From: Sinorhizobium chiapasense
Lineage (GTDB): Bacteria; Pseudomonadota; Alphaproteobacteria; Rhizobiales; Rhizobiaceae
Assembly (NCBI RefSeq): GCF_036488675.1
Contig: NZ_CP133149.1
Span: 62,001-126,000 of the forward strand
Direction: 5' to 3'
DNA: 64,000 nt
Position numbers and translations under genes: made by a program
Shown: positions 44,099 to 55,256 of the stretch, one piece after another
Position numbering within the stretch: the first letter of the stretch is position 1
Layout: every line of letters begins with the position of its first letter
The notes under the pieces: model-generated
Databases searched by the model: none
Told to the model about the DNA's origin: nothing
What the model saw: only the letters and a program-made list of their open reading frames with translations

Positions 44099-47000
44099 AT
44101 GCCCGACATCGGAGATTGGCTCGCCAGCATTAGGCTTGAGCGGCATCGCGAAACCTTCTTGAAGAATGGCATCGATCTCGACGTTGTCGGCGATCTCGCC
44201 GATGCCGAGCTAAAGGAGCTCGGTTTGTCCCTTGGTGACCGCAAGCGGTTTCTCAAGGCGGCGGCGACCCTGGCTCAGCAGTCTCCGGCTGCGACACCGC
44301 CCCCGCTATCCCCAATCCATAGCGAGGCGGAACGGAGACAGCTTACGGTGATGTTCTGCGATCTCGTTGGATCGACAGAACTCTCCACACGCCTCGACCC
44401 AGAAGACCTCCGGCAGTCGATCGTCGCGTACCGTACTTGCGCCACCGAGATTGTCGGACGGTACGACGGCTTCGTTGCCAAATACATGGGCGACGGCGTC
44501 CTCGTATACTTCGGCTATCCGCAGGCTCACGAGGAGGATGCCGAGCGAGCCGTGAGGGCTGGCCTCGCGGTCGTCGAGGCTGTCGATCGGCTGGATGCGG
44601 CAGGCGAACGCTTGGCTGCTCGGATCGGAATCGCCACTGGGCTGGTCGTGGTGGGCGATATCATTGGGGCCGGTGAGACCGAGGAACGCAGCGTAGTAGG
44701 TGAGACGCCGAACCTAGCGGCCCGCCTGCAGGCGCTCGCCGAGCCCGGCACAATCGTCATTGCCGAAGCGACGCGCGTTCTGCTGCGGGGCCAGTTCAAG
44801 CTCGAGAGCCTTGGGATGCGACCGATCAAGGGGTTTGCTGAGGCGGCTGAGGCCTTTCGGGTACTGAATGAGGTGCAGAGCGAGGACCGCTTCGAGGCCG
44901 GTCACGCGACGGTGCTGCCGTTGGTGGACCGCAATCGGGAACTCGCACTGCTGGTCGATCGCTGGAGTCTGGCAAAGGCCAACAAAGGCCAGGTTGTTCT
45001 GCTCGAGGGCGAGGCCGGAATCGGCAAGTCGCGCCTTGCGCTGGCACTTCGCGAGCGCCTCTTTCGGGAACCACATCTGTTACGCCGCTACTTCGCCTCA
45101 CCCTATCACGTCAACAGCGCGCTTCGTCCGGTAATTACCGAGCTCGAACAGGAAGCGGGATTTGAACGCGATGATTCATCGACCGTCAAGCTCGCCAAGC
45201 TCCAGGCACTGCTCGCAAAACAGGTGGGTGAAATGAGTGAAGCGGTCCCATTGCTGGCAGAGCTTCTCGGAGTCCCAAGCACCGACCGCTGCCCAACACT
45301 GAATCTTGCGCCCCAGCAGCGCAAGAATTTGATCTTCGAAGTGTTGATCGCCCAGCTTGCCAGACTGGCTGCGAAGCAGCCGGTGCTCGTCGTACTTGAA
45401 GATGCGCACTGGCTGGACGCAAGCAGCCTAGAGCTGTTCAGCTTATTCGTGGACCGTATCCGACAGCTCTCAGTGCTGCTGGTCATTACCTACAGGCCCG
45501 AGTTCGTGCCGCCTTGGCGCAGTTACCCGCACGTGACAAAGGTGGTCCTGAATCGTCTCGACCGGATGCAAGCTCAATCGCTGGTCGGCCAGCTGACCGG
45601 TGGAAAGCCACTGCCTGACGGGGTGCTCGAATATGTCCTGGCCAACACTGATGGCGTACCGCTGTACCTTGAGGAATTGACCAAGACCATGCTCGTTTCC
45701 GGCCTCCTGGAGGGTGCCGGCGATCAGTTTGGACTGACTGCACATATACCGCCGCTGGCGATCCCGGTAACGCTGCACGACTCCCTTATGGCCCGTCTCG
45801 ACCGCCTCGGCAGGGCTAAGACTGTGGCCCAGATCGGTGCCTGCATTGGGCGCGAGTTTTCCTATGAGTTGATTGCGGCGTTAGCAGTGCTCGATGAACG
45901 AGAACTGCAGCGGGGGCTCGATCAACTGGTTGGTACTGAGCTCGTTTTTCGGCGCGGAAGGCCACCGAAAGCAATCTACACCTTCAAGCATGCGCTCGTC
46001 CGAGATACGGCATATCAGTCCCTCCTCAAGAGCTGTCGCCGGGAGCTCCATCGCCGTATTGCCCGGGTCTTGGAAGAGCAGGCCCCACATGTGGTGATCG
46101 CGCAGCCGGAGCTCTTGGCGCATCATCTGACGGAGGCCGGACAGTGGCCGCAAGCCGTCGTGTTCTGGCACCGTGCCGGCAGGCACGCCAGTGAGCGGGC
46201 GGCGAATGCCGAGGCTGCCGGCCATTTGGCCAAGGGCCTCGATTTGCTCGCTCAGATGCCCGAGAACGCGGAGCGCCTCGAGCTTGAGCTGACATTGTTG
46301 ACTACCCTAGGACAAGTGCTTACCGCCGCGAAGGGCTACGGCCACCCGGAGGTCGAGCACGCCTACAAGCGTGCCCTCAGCCTGGCTGAGGGGGTTCAAG
46401 AAACGCCCAGGTTGTTCCCGGTGCTTCTTGGCCTCACCATCCACCATGCAGTGCGATCTGAGCTTTCCGCGGCGCGGGGCCTTGGCGAACGGCTTCTGAA
46501 GTTGGCGCAGAAAATCTCCGATCCCGTGCTCGTGGTGGAAGCGTCCTACGCGTTGGGCATTACCTGCTCCTGGCTAGGCGAATTCGCCTCGGCATGGCAG
46601 CACTTCGAACACGGGATCAACCAGTACGATGTCGCCCAGCACCGGGCGCATCTGGCGCTTTATGGACAGGATGGCGGGCCGATCTGCCTGTGCCGCGGCG
46701 GCATGGCGCTGTGGTATCTCGGCCACGAAGGCCGGGCGTTGGAATTGATGGACGAGGCGCTCGCCATGACTGCGAAGCTCGGACATTCGTTCAGCCGCGC
46801 CTACGTATTGACATGGGCGGCAATTCTCCACGTACATCGACGGGACGTCGCGAGGGCGCAAGAGGCGGCGGAGTTGGCGTCAGCGTTCGCGGCCGAACAC
46901 GAATTTCCATTCTGGCACACCCAAGGGGTTTTCCTGCAGGGGTGGGGGCTGGTCGAACGGGATCAGGTCACGGCAGGCATCGAGCGGTTGCGAGAAGGGC

Positions 47001-47446
47001 TGGCTGGCATGCGAGCGATCGGGTCAGGAATGACCGAGCCTTGGGCGATGGGCTTGCTCGCTGAAGCGTATGGCAAGGCCGACCGTTTTGTTGACGGCCA
47101 CAGCTTGATTGACGAGGCGCTTACCATTGTCTCGCGCACTCACAACTGCTGGTGTGAGGCGGAGTTACATCGGCTGAAAGGCGAGCTCATATCATCGCAA
47201 TCGGAGCGCGACCCAGCCGCAGTCGAGGCGTGCTTCCGCCGTGCCCTTCACGTCGCCCGCATGCAGGATGCCAAGATGTGGGAACTGCGCTCGGCGGTGA
47301 GTTTGGCCCGGTTTTGGCGAGCACAGGGTCTAAGAGCTCAGGCTTGCAAGCTGCTCGCGCCGCTCCTCGGCTATTTCCCGCACTGCCACGGGACGCTTGA
47401 TCTTCAGCACGCCCAAGATGTCCTTGAGAGCTGCGGGCGGCAGTAA
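44099..47446 (+). CDS. SAM-class III adenylate cyclase-AAA ATPase-TPR signalling protein
   Basis: A 1115-residue multidomain protein. A SAM domain (about 1-60, IGDWLASIRLERHRETFLKN) is followed by a class III cyclase (about 80-250): RRQLTVMFCDLVGSTELSTR, the metal-binding KYMGDGVLVYFGYPQAHEED, and GIATGLVVVGDIIG. An AAA16-type ATPase has Walker A GEAGIGKSRLAL near residue 306 and Walker B VLVVLEDAHWLD near 434. About 450 residues of TPR-like helices follow. Such proteins make cAMP in response to unknown signals and may act as STAND-type regulators. The metal-binding Asp (FCDLVGS) is present. The ribosome-binding site is weak. It is monocistronic. Confidence 0.93.
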   Translation: MPDIGDWLASIRLERHRETFLKNGIDLDVVGDLADAELKELGLSLGDRKRFLKAAATLAQQSPAATPPPLSPIHSEAERRQLTVMFCDLVGSTELSTRLDPEDLRQSIVAYRTCATEIVGRYDGFVAKYMGDGVLVYFGYPQAHEEDAERAVRAGLAVVEAVDRLDAAGERLAARIGIATGLVVVGDIIGAGETEERSVVGETPNLAARLQALAEPGTIVIAEATRVLLRGQFKLESLGMRPIKGFAEAAEAFRVLNEVQSEDRFEAGHATVLPLVDRNRELALLVDRWSLAKANKGQVVLLEGEAGIGKSRLALALRERLFREPHLLRRYFASPYHVNSALRPVITELEQEAGFERDDSSTVKLAKLQALLAKQVGEMSEAVPLLAELLGVPSTDRCPTLNLAPQQRKNLIFEVLIAQLARLAAKQPVLVVLEDAHWLDASSLELFSLFVDRIRQLSVLLVITYRPEFVPPWRSYPHVTKVVLNRLDRMQAQSLVGQLTGGKPLPDGVLEYVLANTDGVPLYLEELTKTMLVSGLLEGAGDQFGLTAHIPPLAIPVTLHDSLMARLDRLGRAKTVAQIGACIGREFSYELIAALAVLDERELQRGLDQLVGTELVFRRGRPPKAIYTFKHALVRDTAYQSLLKSCRRELHRRIARVLEEQAPHVVIAQPELLAHHLTEAGQWPQAVVFWHRAGRHASERAANAEAAGHLAKGLDLLAQMPENAERLELELTLLTTLGQVLTAAKGYGHPEVEHAYKRALSLAEGVQETPRLFPVLLGLTIHHAVRSELSAARGLGERLLKLAQKISDPVLVVEASYALGITCSWLGEFASAWQHFEHGINQYDVAQHRAHLALYGQDGGPICLCRGGMALWYLGHEGRALELMDEALAMTAKLGHSFSRAYVLTWAAILHVHRRDVARAQEAAELASAFAAEHEFPFWHTQGVFLQGWGLVERDQVTAGIERLREGLAGMRAIGSGMTEPWAMGLLAEAYGKADRFVDGHSLIDEALTIVSRTHNCWCEAELHRLKGELISSQSERDPAAVEACFRRALHVARMQDAKMWELRSAVSLARFWRAQGLRAQACKLLAPLLGYFPHCHGTLDLQHAQDVLESCGRQ

Positions 47447-47558
47447 GTTGAGCACCTGAACACCGGCTCCGCGGCAACGACTTTGTCGCGACTCTCCCGA
47501 CTCGTACGATGTTTCCGAATCCGACATTGCGATGCCGCAGAACAGGGAGTCACGCAAC

Positions 47559-47586
47559 GACTGCAACCGGCGGACTGCAACCGGCG
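47559..47586. repeat. 14-bp tandem duplication
   Basis: GACTGCAACCGGCG is repeated exactly twice head to tail. It lies in gene-free DNA between the cyclase gene and the resolvase remnant. It is probably a replication-slippage product. Confidence 0.7.
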
Positions 47587-47684
47587 CGAACCAGACCTCA
47601 GCCGAGGGTGTCCGAACTTCGGCTTCCCACCCGCTACAGCTTTTGGAAACCGACCGCCGGATGGCAGAAATCTGGGTGACTACG

Positions 47685-48040
47685 TCATTCGCCACTCGCG
47701 CGATCGCGTTTGACGATATCAGCAATCGTATTCTTGCTAATCGCCAGATCGCTATCCAGCGATAGCTTCGGCCTTCCGCGATGAGCGCCAGTACCTTCGG
47801 TGCGAGCTTGTCCGACTTTGGCCGTTGGCCGGGTTGCCGTCCGAGCTTTGTTCCGCGCGCCTTGGCAACGGCAAGGCCGGATTTCACGCGCTCGCTGATG
47901 AGATCGCGCTCGAACTCGGCAATGCCGGAGAGAAACGTCGCCAGCATCCGGCCATGCGGCGAGGATAGATCGAAGGTCACCCCGTTCATGCAAATGACGG
48001 ACACCTTCCAGGTTTCCAGTTCTCGCAGGGTATTAGGGGT
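47685..48040 (-). pseudogene. serine recombinase (resolvase/invertase) remnant
   Basis: On the minus strand the catalytic core's second half is recognisable: TFDLSSPHGRMLATFLSGIA, EFERDLISERVKSGLAVAKA, and RGTKLGRQPGQRPKSDKLAP. The frame shifts near 47765; the C-terminal helix-turn-helix (DLAISKNTIADIVKRD) continues in another frame. The N-terminal part with the nucleophile serine is missing. It is a relic of a transposon or island. Confidence 0.85.
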
Positions 48041-48328
48041 CGGCTCCGGGAGGGGCCGAAATGACACCCTACGGGGCATCCCGTCTTTTTTGCAGCAGGA
48101 ACGGCCAGCGCGGGGGGAGCGCGGCCCACATCCTAGTGGTCGAAATTGACTCGCGTTGACGGGCATAAGGGTGGTTCGCCCTTCTTCGTTGCAGAGATCG
48201 TTGATCTCCCAATACGGCAAAAGGATGCCCCGCGCTCAGGCATTTCGGACGTCTTGAAATTCGCGATTTCGGCGCCGATATTTTCTTCACTTCTTTTTCA
48301 TCCGGTGTGAATGCGAAAGGAGGACATC

Positions 48329-48631
48329 ATGCTCAACCCGGAACTAGTTTGGATGACGCCCGTCGCGGTCCGCATGAAGGACGGGACGCCCCAAGTCTTC
48401 GCTTCTGTCAACGACGCGCTCGATTTTCTCGAAGAGGATTGGCCGATCAATCGAGGCAAGAAATACAATCGAGCGGTCCAAACGTGTCGCCGCGCTCTGA
48501 ACCGAATGACGCCAGTTGCCATCGCGCGCGAAGCCTTCATTGACGCTTGCCGAGATGCGGGCATGTCAGCGGGCGCGGACGCACCGCTCGGGACGAAGAC
48601 CGGCGCTGGCGGTCAACACTCGCTCGCCTAG
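48329..48631 (+). CDS. DUF982 domain-containing protein
   Basis: A 100-residue protein of the rhizobial DUF982 family: MTPVAVRMKDGTPQVFASVN, DALDFLEEDWPINRGKKYNR and a C-terminal AREAFIDACRDAGM. ATG at 48329 follows AGGAGGACATC. Its role is unknown. Two more DUF982 genes lie at 54917 and 55257. Confidence 0.88.
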   Translation: MLNPELVWMTPVAVRMKDGTPQVFASVNDALDFLEEDWPINRGKKYNRAVQTCRRALNRMTPVAIAREAFIDACRDAGMSAGADAPLGTKTGAGGQHSLA

Positions 48632-48974
48632 AATGGCTGGTTGTCGGGGCTTCGAGCCCCGACTTTCGAGCATTCGCCCCGCGACGCGGCAGAGCCGTTC
48701 GTCATACACCTAATGCGTTCTGAATCGCGCCGCCAGGTGCCATGTCCGGGATTTCGTTCTTTCAGACCAGAGTCTGTATTCGTCTTGGCTTGCCGCAGCG
48801 CGTGGGCCACCGGGCAGGCGTGGAATGGAGCGTTGGTCCCGTCAACCATGGCATTTTCGCACACAAAGGTGGTCCTCCTCTTGAAGATCAATTTGCCCAA
48901 AATTACATCGTTTTACACAGCGTGCGCAGCACGCAAGAACATTGTTGAACAAGCTTCATTCGTGGAGGTTGGTC
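48632..48974. other. 343-base gap without recognisable gene
   Basis: Both strands have open frames across part of the gap, but none shows a family pattern, a good start or a plausible ribosome-binding site. The last 60 bases carry the upstream region of the SPW gene. Confidence 0.5.
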
Positions 48975-49337
48975 ATGGCAAATGGACTGATGGAAGGCAA
49001 GAAAGCACAGGACTGGCTCAATCTGGTCCTCGGGGTCGCCCTGTTCGTCTCACCGTGGGTTATTGGCTTCGCCCCTGAAACCCTGCCTGCGTGGAACGCG
49101 TGGGGCGTTGCAGTCATCCTCGCCGCCCTCGCTATCGCTGCACTCTCGGTGTTTGCGGAGTGGGAAGAGTGGGCGAACCTAGTGCTCGGGCTTTGGCTGA
49201 TCGTCTCGCCTTGGCTGCTTCAGTTCGCGACGAACATAAACGCGATGTGGACCCACGTGGTCCTCGGCCTGCTCGTCGCAGCCGTGTCGGCTTGGGCGCT
49301 CTGGGACTATCGGCAGAACCCGCATGCCCATGTATGA
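48975..49337 (+). CDS. SPW repeat membrane protein
   Basis: A 120-residue protein with two repeats of the SPW motif in membrane helices: QDWLNLVLGVALFVSPWVIG and EWANLVLGLWLIVSPWLLQF. Four helices in total. The ATG follows GTGGAGGTTGGTC. The family has no known reaction and is frequent near stress genes in rhizobia. A strong terminator follows. Confidence 0.92.
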   Translation: MANGLMEGKKAQDWLNLVLGVALFVSPWVIGFAPETLPAWNAWGVAVILAALAIAALSVFAEWEEWANLVLGLWLIVSPWLLQFATNINAMWTHVVLGLLVAAVSAWALWDYRQNPHAHV

Positions 49338-49350
49338 TCGGAAGAAGAGT

Positions 49351-49380
49351 ATCGCCCGCCGCTGCAGCGGCGGGCGATTT
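49351..49380 (+). terminator. terminator after SPW gene
   Basis: The perfect inverted repeat ATCGCCCGCCGC-TGCA-GCGGCGGGCGAT is followed by TT, 13 bases after the stop codon. Confidence 0.75.
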
Positions 49381-49473
49381 CGATAGGCGATGCGAATCGC
49401 CAAGGAAATTTGAACGGTAGAGCGCTTTGTCCGTACTCGACTGCGAGCGCCACCTGCCACAGGGGAAACTGGC

Positions 49474-49842
49474 CTACGGACGGCGGTTCCTGTCGTCTAC
49501 CACGGTGTAGTTCAGTTTCTGACTTTCCGCGTAGGTAATGGCGGCCTCGCGGGACGGGAAACGTAGTTCGACCTGAGACAGCGTGTCACTCCCGCCCGTG
49601 TAGCCCATCAGATAGTCGATGACCGGCGGGACTTTCCGCTCGAAAACCAGCAGCCAAGGTCGCCTTGAGACGCGCGCCGACGTCATCACGGAGCGCGACG
49701 GCCGAAAAATGCGTGCTACTGGATCGGTGACTGGTCGTGGGCGGTTGATGTCAGCCGCCACAGGCTGGCTAGCGCTGACCTGCCGCACGAACCTCTCGTC
49801 AGTGCGACCGGATCGTCTGTCTCGTGCCAGGAGTTCCGTCAT
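49474..49842 (-). CDS. NDUFS4-like (ETC complex I subunit region) protein
   Basis: A 122-residue protein. Its C-terminal 80 residues match the NDUFS4/ETC complex I conserved region: ARIFRPSRSVMTSARVSRRP, WLLVFERK and DYLMGYTGGSDTLSQVELRF, then FPSREAAITYAESQ. In mitochondria and alphaproteobacteria this fold is an accessory subunit of NADH dehydrogenase. Such stand-alone paralogues are common in rhizobia, and their function there is unclear. ATG at 49842 is chosen because an earlier start at 49887 would lie inside the terminator of the upstream gene. Its longer N-terminal part is Arg-rich. Confidence 0.8.
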   Translation of the reverse strand: MTELLARDRRSGRTDERFVRQVSASQPVAADINRPRPVTDPVARIFRPSRSVMTSARVSRRPWLLVFERKVPPVIDYLMGYTGGSDTLSQVELRFPSREAAITYAESQKLNYTVVDDRNRRP

Positions 49843-49864
49843 CACGTCATGGGGCTTCACAACC

Positions 49865-49896
49865 TTAAAAGCCAGCCGGGCGCGCACCCGGCTGGC
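49865..49896 (-). terminator. terminator of small heat-shock gene
   Basis: The minus strand reads GCCAGCCGGG-TGCGCG-CCCGGCTGGC followed by TTTTAAGG: a 10-bp perfect stem and a T-run, 16 bases after the Hsp20 stop. Confidence 0.85.
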
Positions 49897-49911
49897 TTGC
49901 GGCGGTCGGTA

Positions 49912-50421
49912 TTATTTGGTGTTGTCGATGGTGATCCGCTTGACGTTGGCTCGCGCCTTTTCGGTCTTCGGCAGCGTCACTGCGAGCAGGCCGTTTTTGA
50001 ACGTTGCGGCGACCTTATCCTCATCGACCTGGCGACCGAGAGCCAGCCGCCGTTCGAAGCGCCCGTAGTAACGCTCGCTGAACCGGCGATCCTTGTCCTC
50101 GGTCTCCGACTTGTTTTCGCCGCGAAGCGTAAGCACACCCTCTTCCAGCAGCACCTCGATATCCTCAGGATTGATACCGGGAATCTCCGCTATCACGCGT
50201 ATCTCGTTATCATTCTCCTCAATCTCCACGTGTGGCCAGGAGCCATTGAAGGGCGAAGTGCCACCGAACAACGATGGTGAGCCGAAGCCGCGGAAGACTT
50301 CGTCGAACAGACGGTTGACATTGCGGTGCAGCGACAGGAACGGGTCCATGTCGTCACCGCGGTAGATGCTCGGAACCTGGCTGCTGCCACGGCTCCACGG
50401 GATCAGGTCACGTACACTCAT
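49912..50421 (-). CDS. Hsp20/alpha-crystallin small heat-shock protein
   Basis: A 169-residue chaperone holdase. The N-terminal arm (RDLIPWSRGSSQVPSIYRGD) is followed by the alpha-crystallin domain (about 60-155) with HVEIEENDNEIRVIAEIPGI, VLTLRGENKSETED and the conserved FKNGLLAVTLPKTE (GxLxxxxPK). It keeps unfolded proteins soluble under stress. It lies downstream of a second Hsp20 gene in the same direction. ATG at 50421 has AAAGGATG upstream. Confidence 0.95.
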   Translation of the reverse strand: MSVRDLIPWSRGSSQVPSIYRGDDMDPFLSLHRNVNRLFDEVFRGFGSPSLFGGTSPFNGSWPHVEIEENDNEIRVIAEIPGINPEDIEVLLEEGVLTLRGENKSETEDKDRRFSERYYGRFERRLALGRQVDEDKVAATFKNGLLAVTLPKTEKARANVKRITIDNTK

Positions 50422-50518
50422 GGCGTCATCCTTTCTTCGGTTTTCTTTTTCCTCCTTTTTGGTGCAACTGCTCCTCGGCTGTTGGGCAACAACCGAGGAT
50501 CGAGCAGTGCGCGTCACA

Positions 50519-50980
50519 CTAGGCTGCCTTGTCGCCTTCGATCTGCTTCGAAGCGGGCTTCGTCATCTCGGCTTGGATGGCGATCCGACGCGGCTTCATC
50601 TCCTCAGGGATTTCCCTCTTGAGATTGATGACGAGTAGCCCGTTTTCGAGCTTGGCGCCCTCGACGAGGACATGATCGGCGAGTTCAAATCTGCGCGCAA
50701 ACGGCCTCACAGCGAGACCCTGATGCAGATACTGTACCTCCTCATCCTCCGACTTCGCGCCGTTGACCACGAGCATGTTCGCCTCGTGGGTGATCGTCAG
50801 TTCGTCCTCGGCAAAACCTGCCACCGCAATGACGATGCGGTACGCGTCTTCGCCGAGTTTGACGATGTTGTAAGGCGGCCAGTTGTCAGCGTTGAGGCTG
50901 GCGTTTTCGAGCAGGTCGAACATGCGGTCGAAGCCGATGCTTGACCTGTAGAAGGGGGTAAAGTCGAGGTTTGTTCTCAT
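50519..50980 (-). CDS. Hsp20 small heat-shock protein (IbpA type)
   Basis: A 153-residue protein starting MRTNLDFTPFYRSSIGFDRM. The alpha-crystallin domain has YNIVKLGEDAYRIVIAVAGF, ITHEANMLVVNGAK, then FELADHVLVEGAKLENGLLV. This is the class A rhizobial IbpA type. It is preceded by a ROSE-like leader and a heat-shock-type promoter. The ATG at 50980 is fixed by GGAGG eight bases upstream, which is the pairing partner in the thermometer. Confidence 0.95.
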   Translation of the reverse strand: MRTNLDFTPFYRSSIGFDRMFDLLENASLNADNWPPYNIVKLGEDAYRIVIAVAGFAEDELTITHEANMLVVNGAKSEDEEVQYLHQGLAVRPFARRFELADHVLVEGAKLENGLLVINLKREIPEEMKPRRIAIQAEMTKPASKQIEGDKAA

Positions 50981-51070
50981 AGCTACATCCTCCGTAGAGC
51001 AACATAGATACGAGGGAACGCCAAGAAGCTCGGCGCTCCCTGACCATGCCGACCCCATTTGGGCGTCGAC
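50981..51070 (-). ncRNA. ROSE-like RNA thermometer leader
   Basis: The minus-strand leader of the IbpA-type gene contains TTGCTCTACGGAGGAT just before the start. TTGCT can pair with the ribosome-binding GGAGG across a short loop, with the typical mismatched G, as in rhizobial ROSE elements. An upstream stem is formed by GGGAGCGCC and GGCGTTCCC (51014-51040) with one G-U pair. On heating, the weak last helix melts and translation starts. The known ROSE family supports this; folding was done by eye. Confidence 0.72.
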
Positions 51071-51076
51071 AAGCAT

Positions 51077-51106
51077 GATTTGGGAACGTCATTGTCTTGC
51101 GTCAAG
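51077..51106 (-). promoter_or_regulatory. heat-shock (sigma-32-like) promoter for Hsp20
   Basis: The minus strand reads CTTGAC, 16 bases, CCCAAATC, close to the RpoH pattern of CTTGAA and CCCCATnT. The predicted start falls just upstream of the ROSE-like leader. A second CTTGAC occurs ten bases upstream. Confidence 0.55.
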
Positions 51107-51165
51107 AGGGGTGTCAAGGCTAGTCGAGCGGGATCGACGTGAAATGGCCCTGTGAATTCATGCGA

Positions 51166-51192
51166 TTAGCACTCGATAGGTACGAGTGCTAA
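51166..51192 (+). promoter_or_regulatory. CIRCE operator (HrcA binding site)
   Basis: TTAGCACTC, nine bases, GAGTGCTAA is a perfect match to the CIRCE consensus. It lies 148 bases before the groES start, so groESL is repressed by HrcA and induced by heat. Confidence 0.96.
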
Positions 51193-51340
51193 AAAATTCT
51201 CACGACCCTCTTGAAACTCGCAAAATCAGAAACCAGATCGATTGGCGCGATGCCAAAACATCGTGCGTCCCGCGCCGGATCCGAGCCGGATGCGGCGCGG
51301 AGGAGCCTCTAAAAATCTGTTTGTCCACGAGGAGAGCGAC

Positions 51341-53339
<1,999 letters not shown>

Positions 53340-53351
53340 CTGAAGCGACAA

Positions 53352-53376
53352 GTCCGCGCCCCGACGGGGCGCGGAC
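53352..53376 (+). terminator. terminator hairpin after groEL
   Basis: GTCCGCGCCCC-GAC-GGGGCGCGGAC is an 11-bp perfect stem, 12 bases after the groEL stop. No T-run follows. Confidence 0.65.
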
Positions 53377-53538
53377 GGTGGATCTATGAACCAAGCAGGC
53401 GTTGCGCCGGGATGGGTGCGACGTTTTGGATGTCGGGAGTTGGTGCAGGTTAGAAGCCGCGAAGATCGCGGCTTGGATGAGGATGGATCGGATGGCCTGC
53501 CCGCTCCGAAGGAGGATCTGAAGTATTCGGGGCCAGAA

Positions 53539-54880
53539 ATGACCACGCGTTCGTCGAATTTGGCTGGCGTATTCGCCGCACTCGTTCTCATCCTGGTTCC
53601 TGCGCCGCTACCGGCGGCGCAGCCGCAGTCCGCCATTTCGGCGAGCACTCAGCGATCGCTCGCTGATGTCCTGGAGGAGGTCACGCCGGCGGTCGTCAAC
53701 ATAGCAGTGCAGTCTCGTGCTCCCGCCGAAACCAACCCTCTCTACAACGATCCCTTCTTCCGCCGCTATTTCAACCTGCCTGAGCAGCAGCAGCGGCTGA
53801 GCGCCGGCTCTGGCGTCATCGTTGACGCCGACAAGGGCTACATCCTCACCAACCACCACGTCGTCGCCGACGCCGGCGAGATTGCGGTAACGCTGAAGGA
53901 CCGCCGCCGCTTCACCGCTGAGCTCGTGGGCACCGACAAGGCAACTGATATCGCGTTGCTGAAGATCGACACGGAAAAAGCTGACGGCGCTGCCGTTTGG
54001 CGATTCCGGCGCCCTCCGTGTCGGCGACTCCGTTGTCGCGATCGGCAATCCGTTCGGGCTTGGACAGACCGTCACCTCCGGCATCGTCAGCGCCCTTGGT
54101 CGTGGCGGCATCAATGTCGAGGGCTATGAGGATTTCATCCAGACGGATGCCTCGATCAATCCCGGCAACTCGGGAGGCGCCCTGGTAACTGCCGATGGCC
54201 GGCTGGTCGGCGTCAACACCGCGATTATCGCGCCCACCGGCGGCAATGTCGGCATCGGCTTTGCGGTTCCGATCGCGATGGCGTCGGCCGTGATGGAGCA
54301 ACTGATCGAGCATGGCGAAGTGCGGCGCGGCCGGATCGGCATCGCGGTTCAGGACCTGACGCCCGATCTGGCCGAAGCGCTGAGCATTGAGGAAAGCCAT
54401 GGCGCCGTAGTCGGCAGCGTCGAGCAGAATTCGCCGGCGGAACAGGCGGGCCTTCAGGCTGGCGATGTCATCCTCGCCGTTAACAAGCGCAAAATCACGG
54501 GCGCGGCAGATCTCCGCAATCGGGTCGGCCTGGCTCAGGTCGGATCGCAGGTCGAAATGGAATATCTGCGCGATCGGGTTCGCAAAACGGTGACAATGCG
54601 CATCGAGCCGGACGAGTCAATTGCCAAGGCCGGCGCCACATCCGCCCGCCTCGAGGGCGCTGAGTTCCAGGATGCGGCCGGCAACGTAGTTGTTTCCAAC
54701 ATTGAAGACGGAAGCGCAGCGGCCCGATCGGGTTTGCGCGCGGGCGACGTGATCGTTGCCGTCAATCACCAGCCTGTCGCGACCGTGGCGGAACTCGCGG
54801 CGGCCTTAAAGAATGCGCGCGGCACGATAGCGCTCGATCTGTTTCGCGCCGGGTCGAAACTCTTCCTGGTAATCCGGTAG
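53539..54880 (+). pseudogene. HtrA/DegP-type serine protease with one-base frameshift
   Basis: The protein would be about 446 residues. A signal peptide (LVLILVPAPLPAAQPQ) is followed by the trypsin-like domain with His in YILTNHHVVADAGEI, Asp in [12 protein letters not shown] and Ser in [18 protein letters not shown]. Two PDZ domains follow ([20 protein letters not shown] and [20 protein letters not shown]). The frame breaks at the five-A run 53975-53979: dropping one A restores the reading into [20 protein letters not shown]. Periplasmic quality control is the normal role. Every catalytic residue is intact otherwise, so this may be a recent mutation or a sequence error. The ATG at 53539 is chosen for the signal peptide. 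Confidence 0.88.
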
Positions 54881-54916
54881 GGTGCAACTTCGAAGACGCG
54901 TGAATGGAGGAAAACG

Positions 54917-55243
54917 ATGGAACGCGGTCGCTTTCGACATCCAGTCACAATCCTTGTGGGTCTCGGATTTCCAGCTGAGATCCAAGGTGTGAAAGAGGCC
55001 TATGCCTGGCTGAATGAGTGGCCGCCATCGAAGCGCGACCCAACGCACGCCATTGCGCTTAATGCCTGCAGAGCTGCACTTGCGGGCGAGATTGATGTCG
55101 AGACCGCTCGCGGAACGCTTGTCGCCTTCGCTCGACGGGCCAATCTCCTCGCCCCTGACGCCGAGGCGATCGCCGCCGCTAGCAGAGTCGTGCGCCTGAC
55201 GCCGCTTCGCCCGCCGGAGCCGGCACCTCAATGTGATCCGTAG
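54917..55243 (+). CDS. DUF982 domain-containing protein
   Basis: A 108-residue DUF982 protein: HPVTILVGLGFPAEIQGVKE, AYAWLNEWPPSKRDPTH and a helical C-terminal half. GGAGGAAAACG precedes the ATG. It follows the HtrA gene by 36 bases and may share its transcript. Function is unknown. Confidence 0.88.
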   Translation: MERGRFRHPVTILVGLGFPAEIQGVKEAYAWLNEWPPSKRDPTHAIALNACRAALAGEIDVETARGTLVAFARRANLLAPDAEAIAAASRVVRLTPLRPPEPAPQCDP

Positions 55244-55256
55244 GACCGAGCAGGTG

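Noticed and set aside
53971..53985. Programmed ribosomal frameshift in the HtrA gene
   Set aside because: The required shift is +1 at GAA AAA GCT, not the usual -1 at A AAA AAG, and the -1 frame meets a stop at once; mutation or sequence error is simpler.
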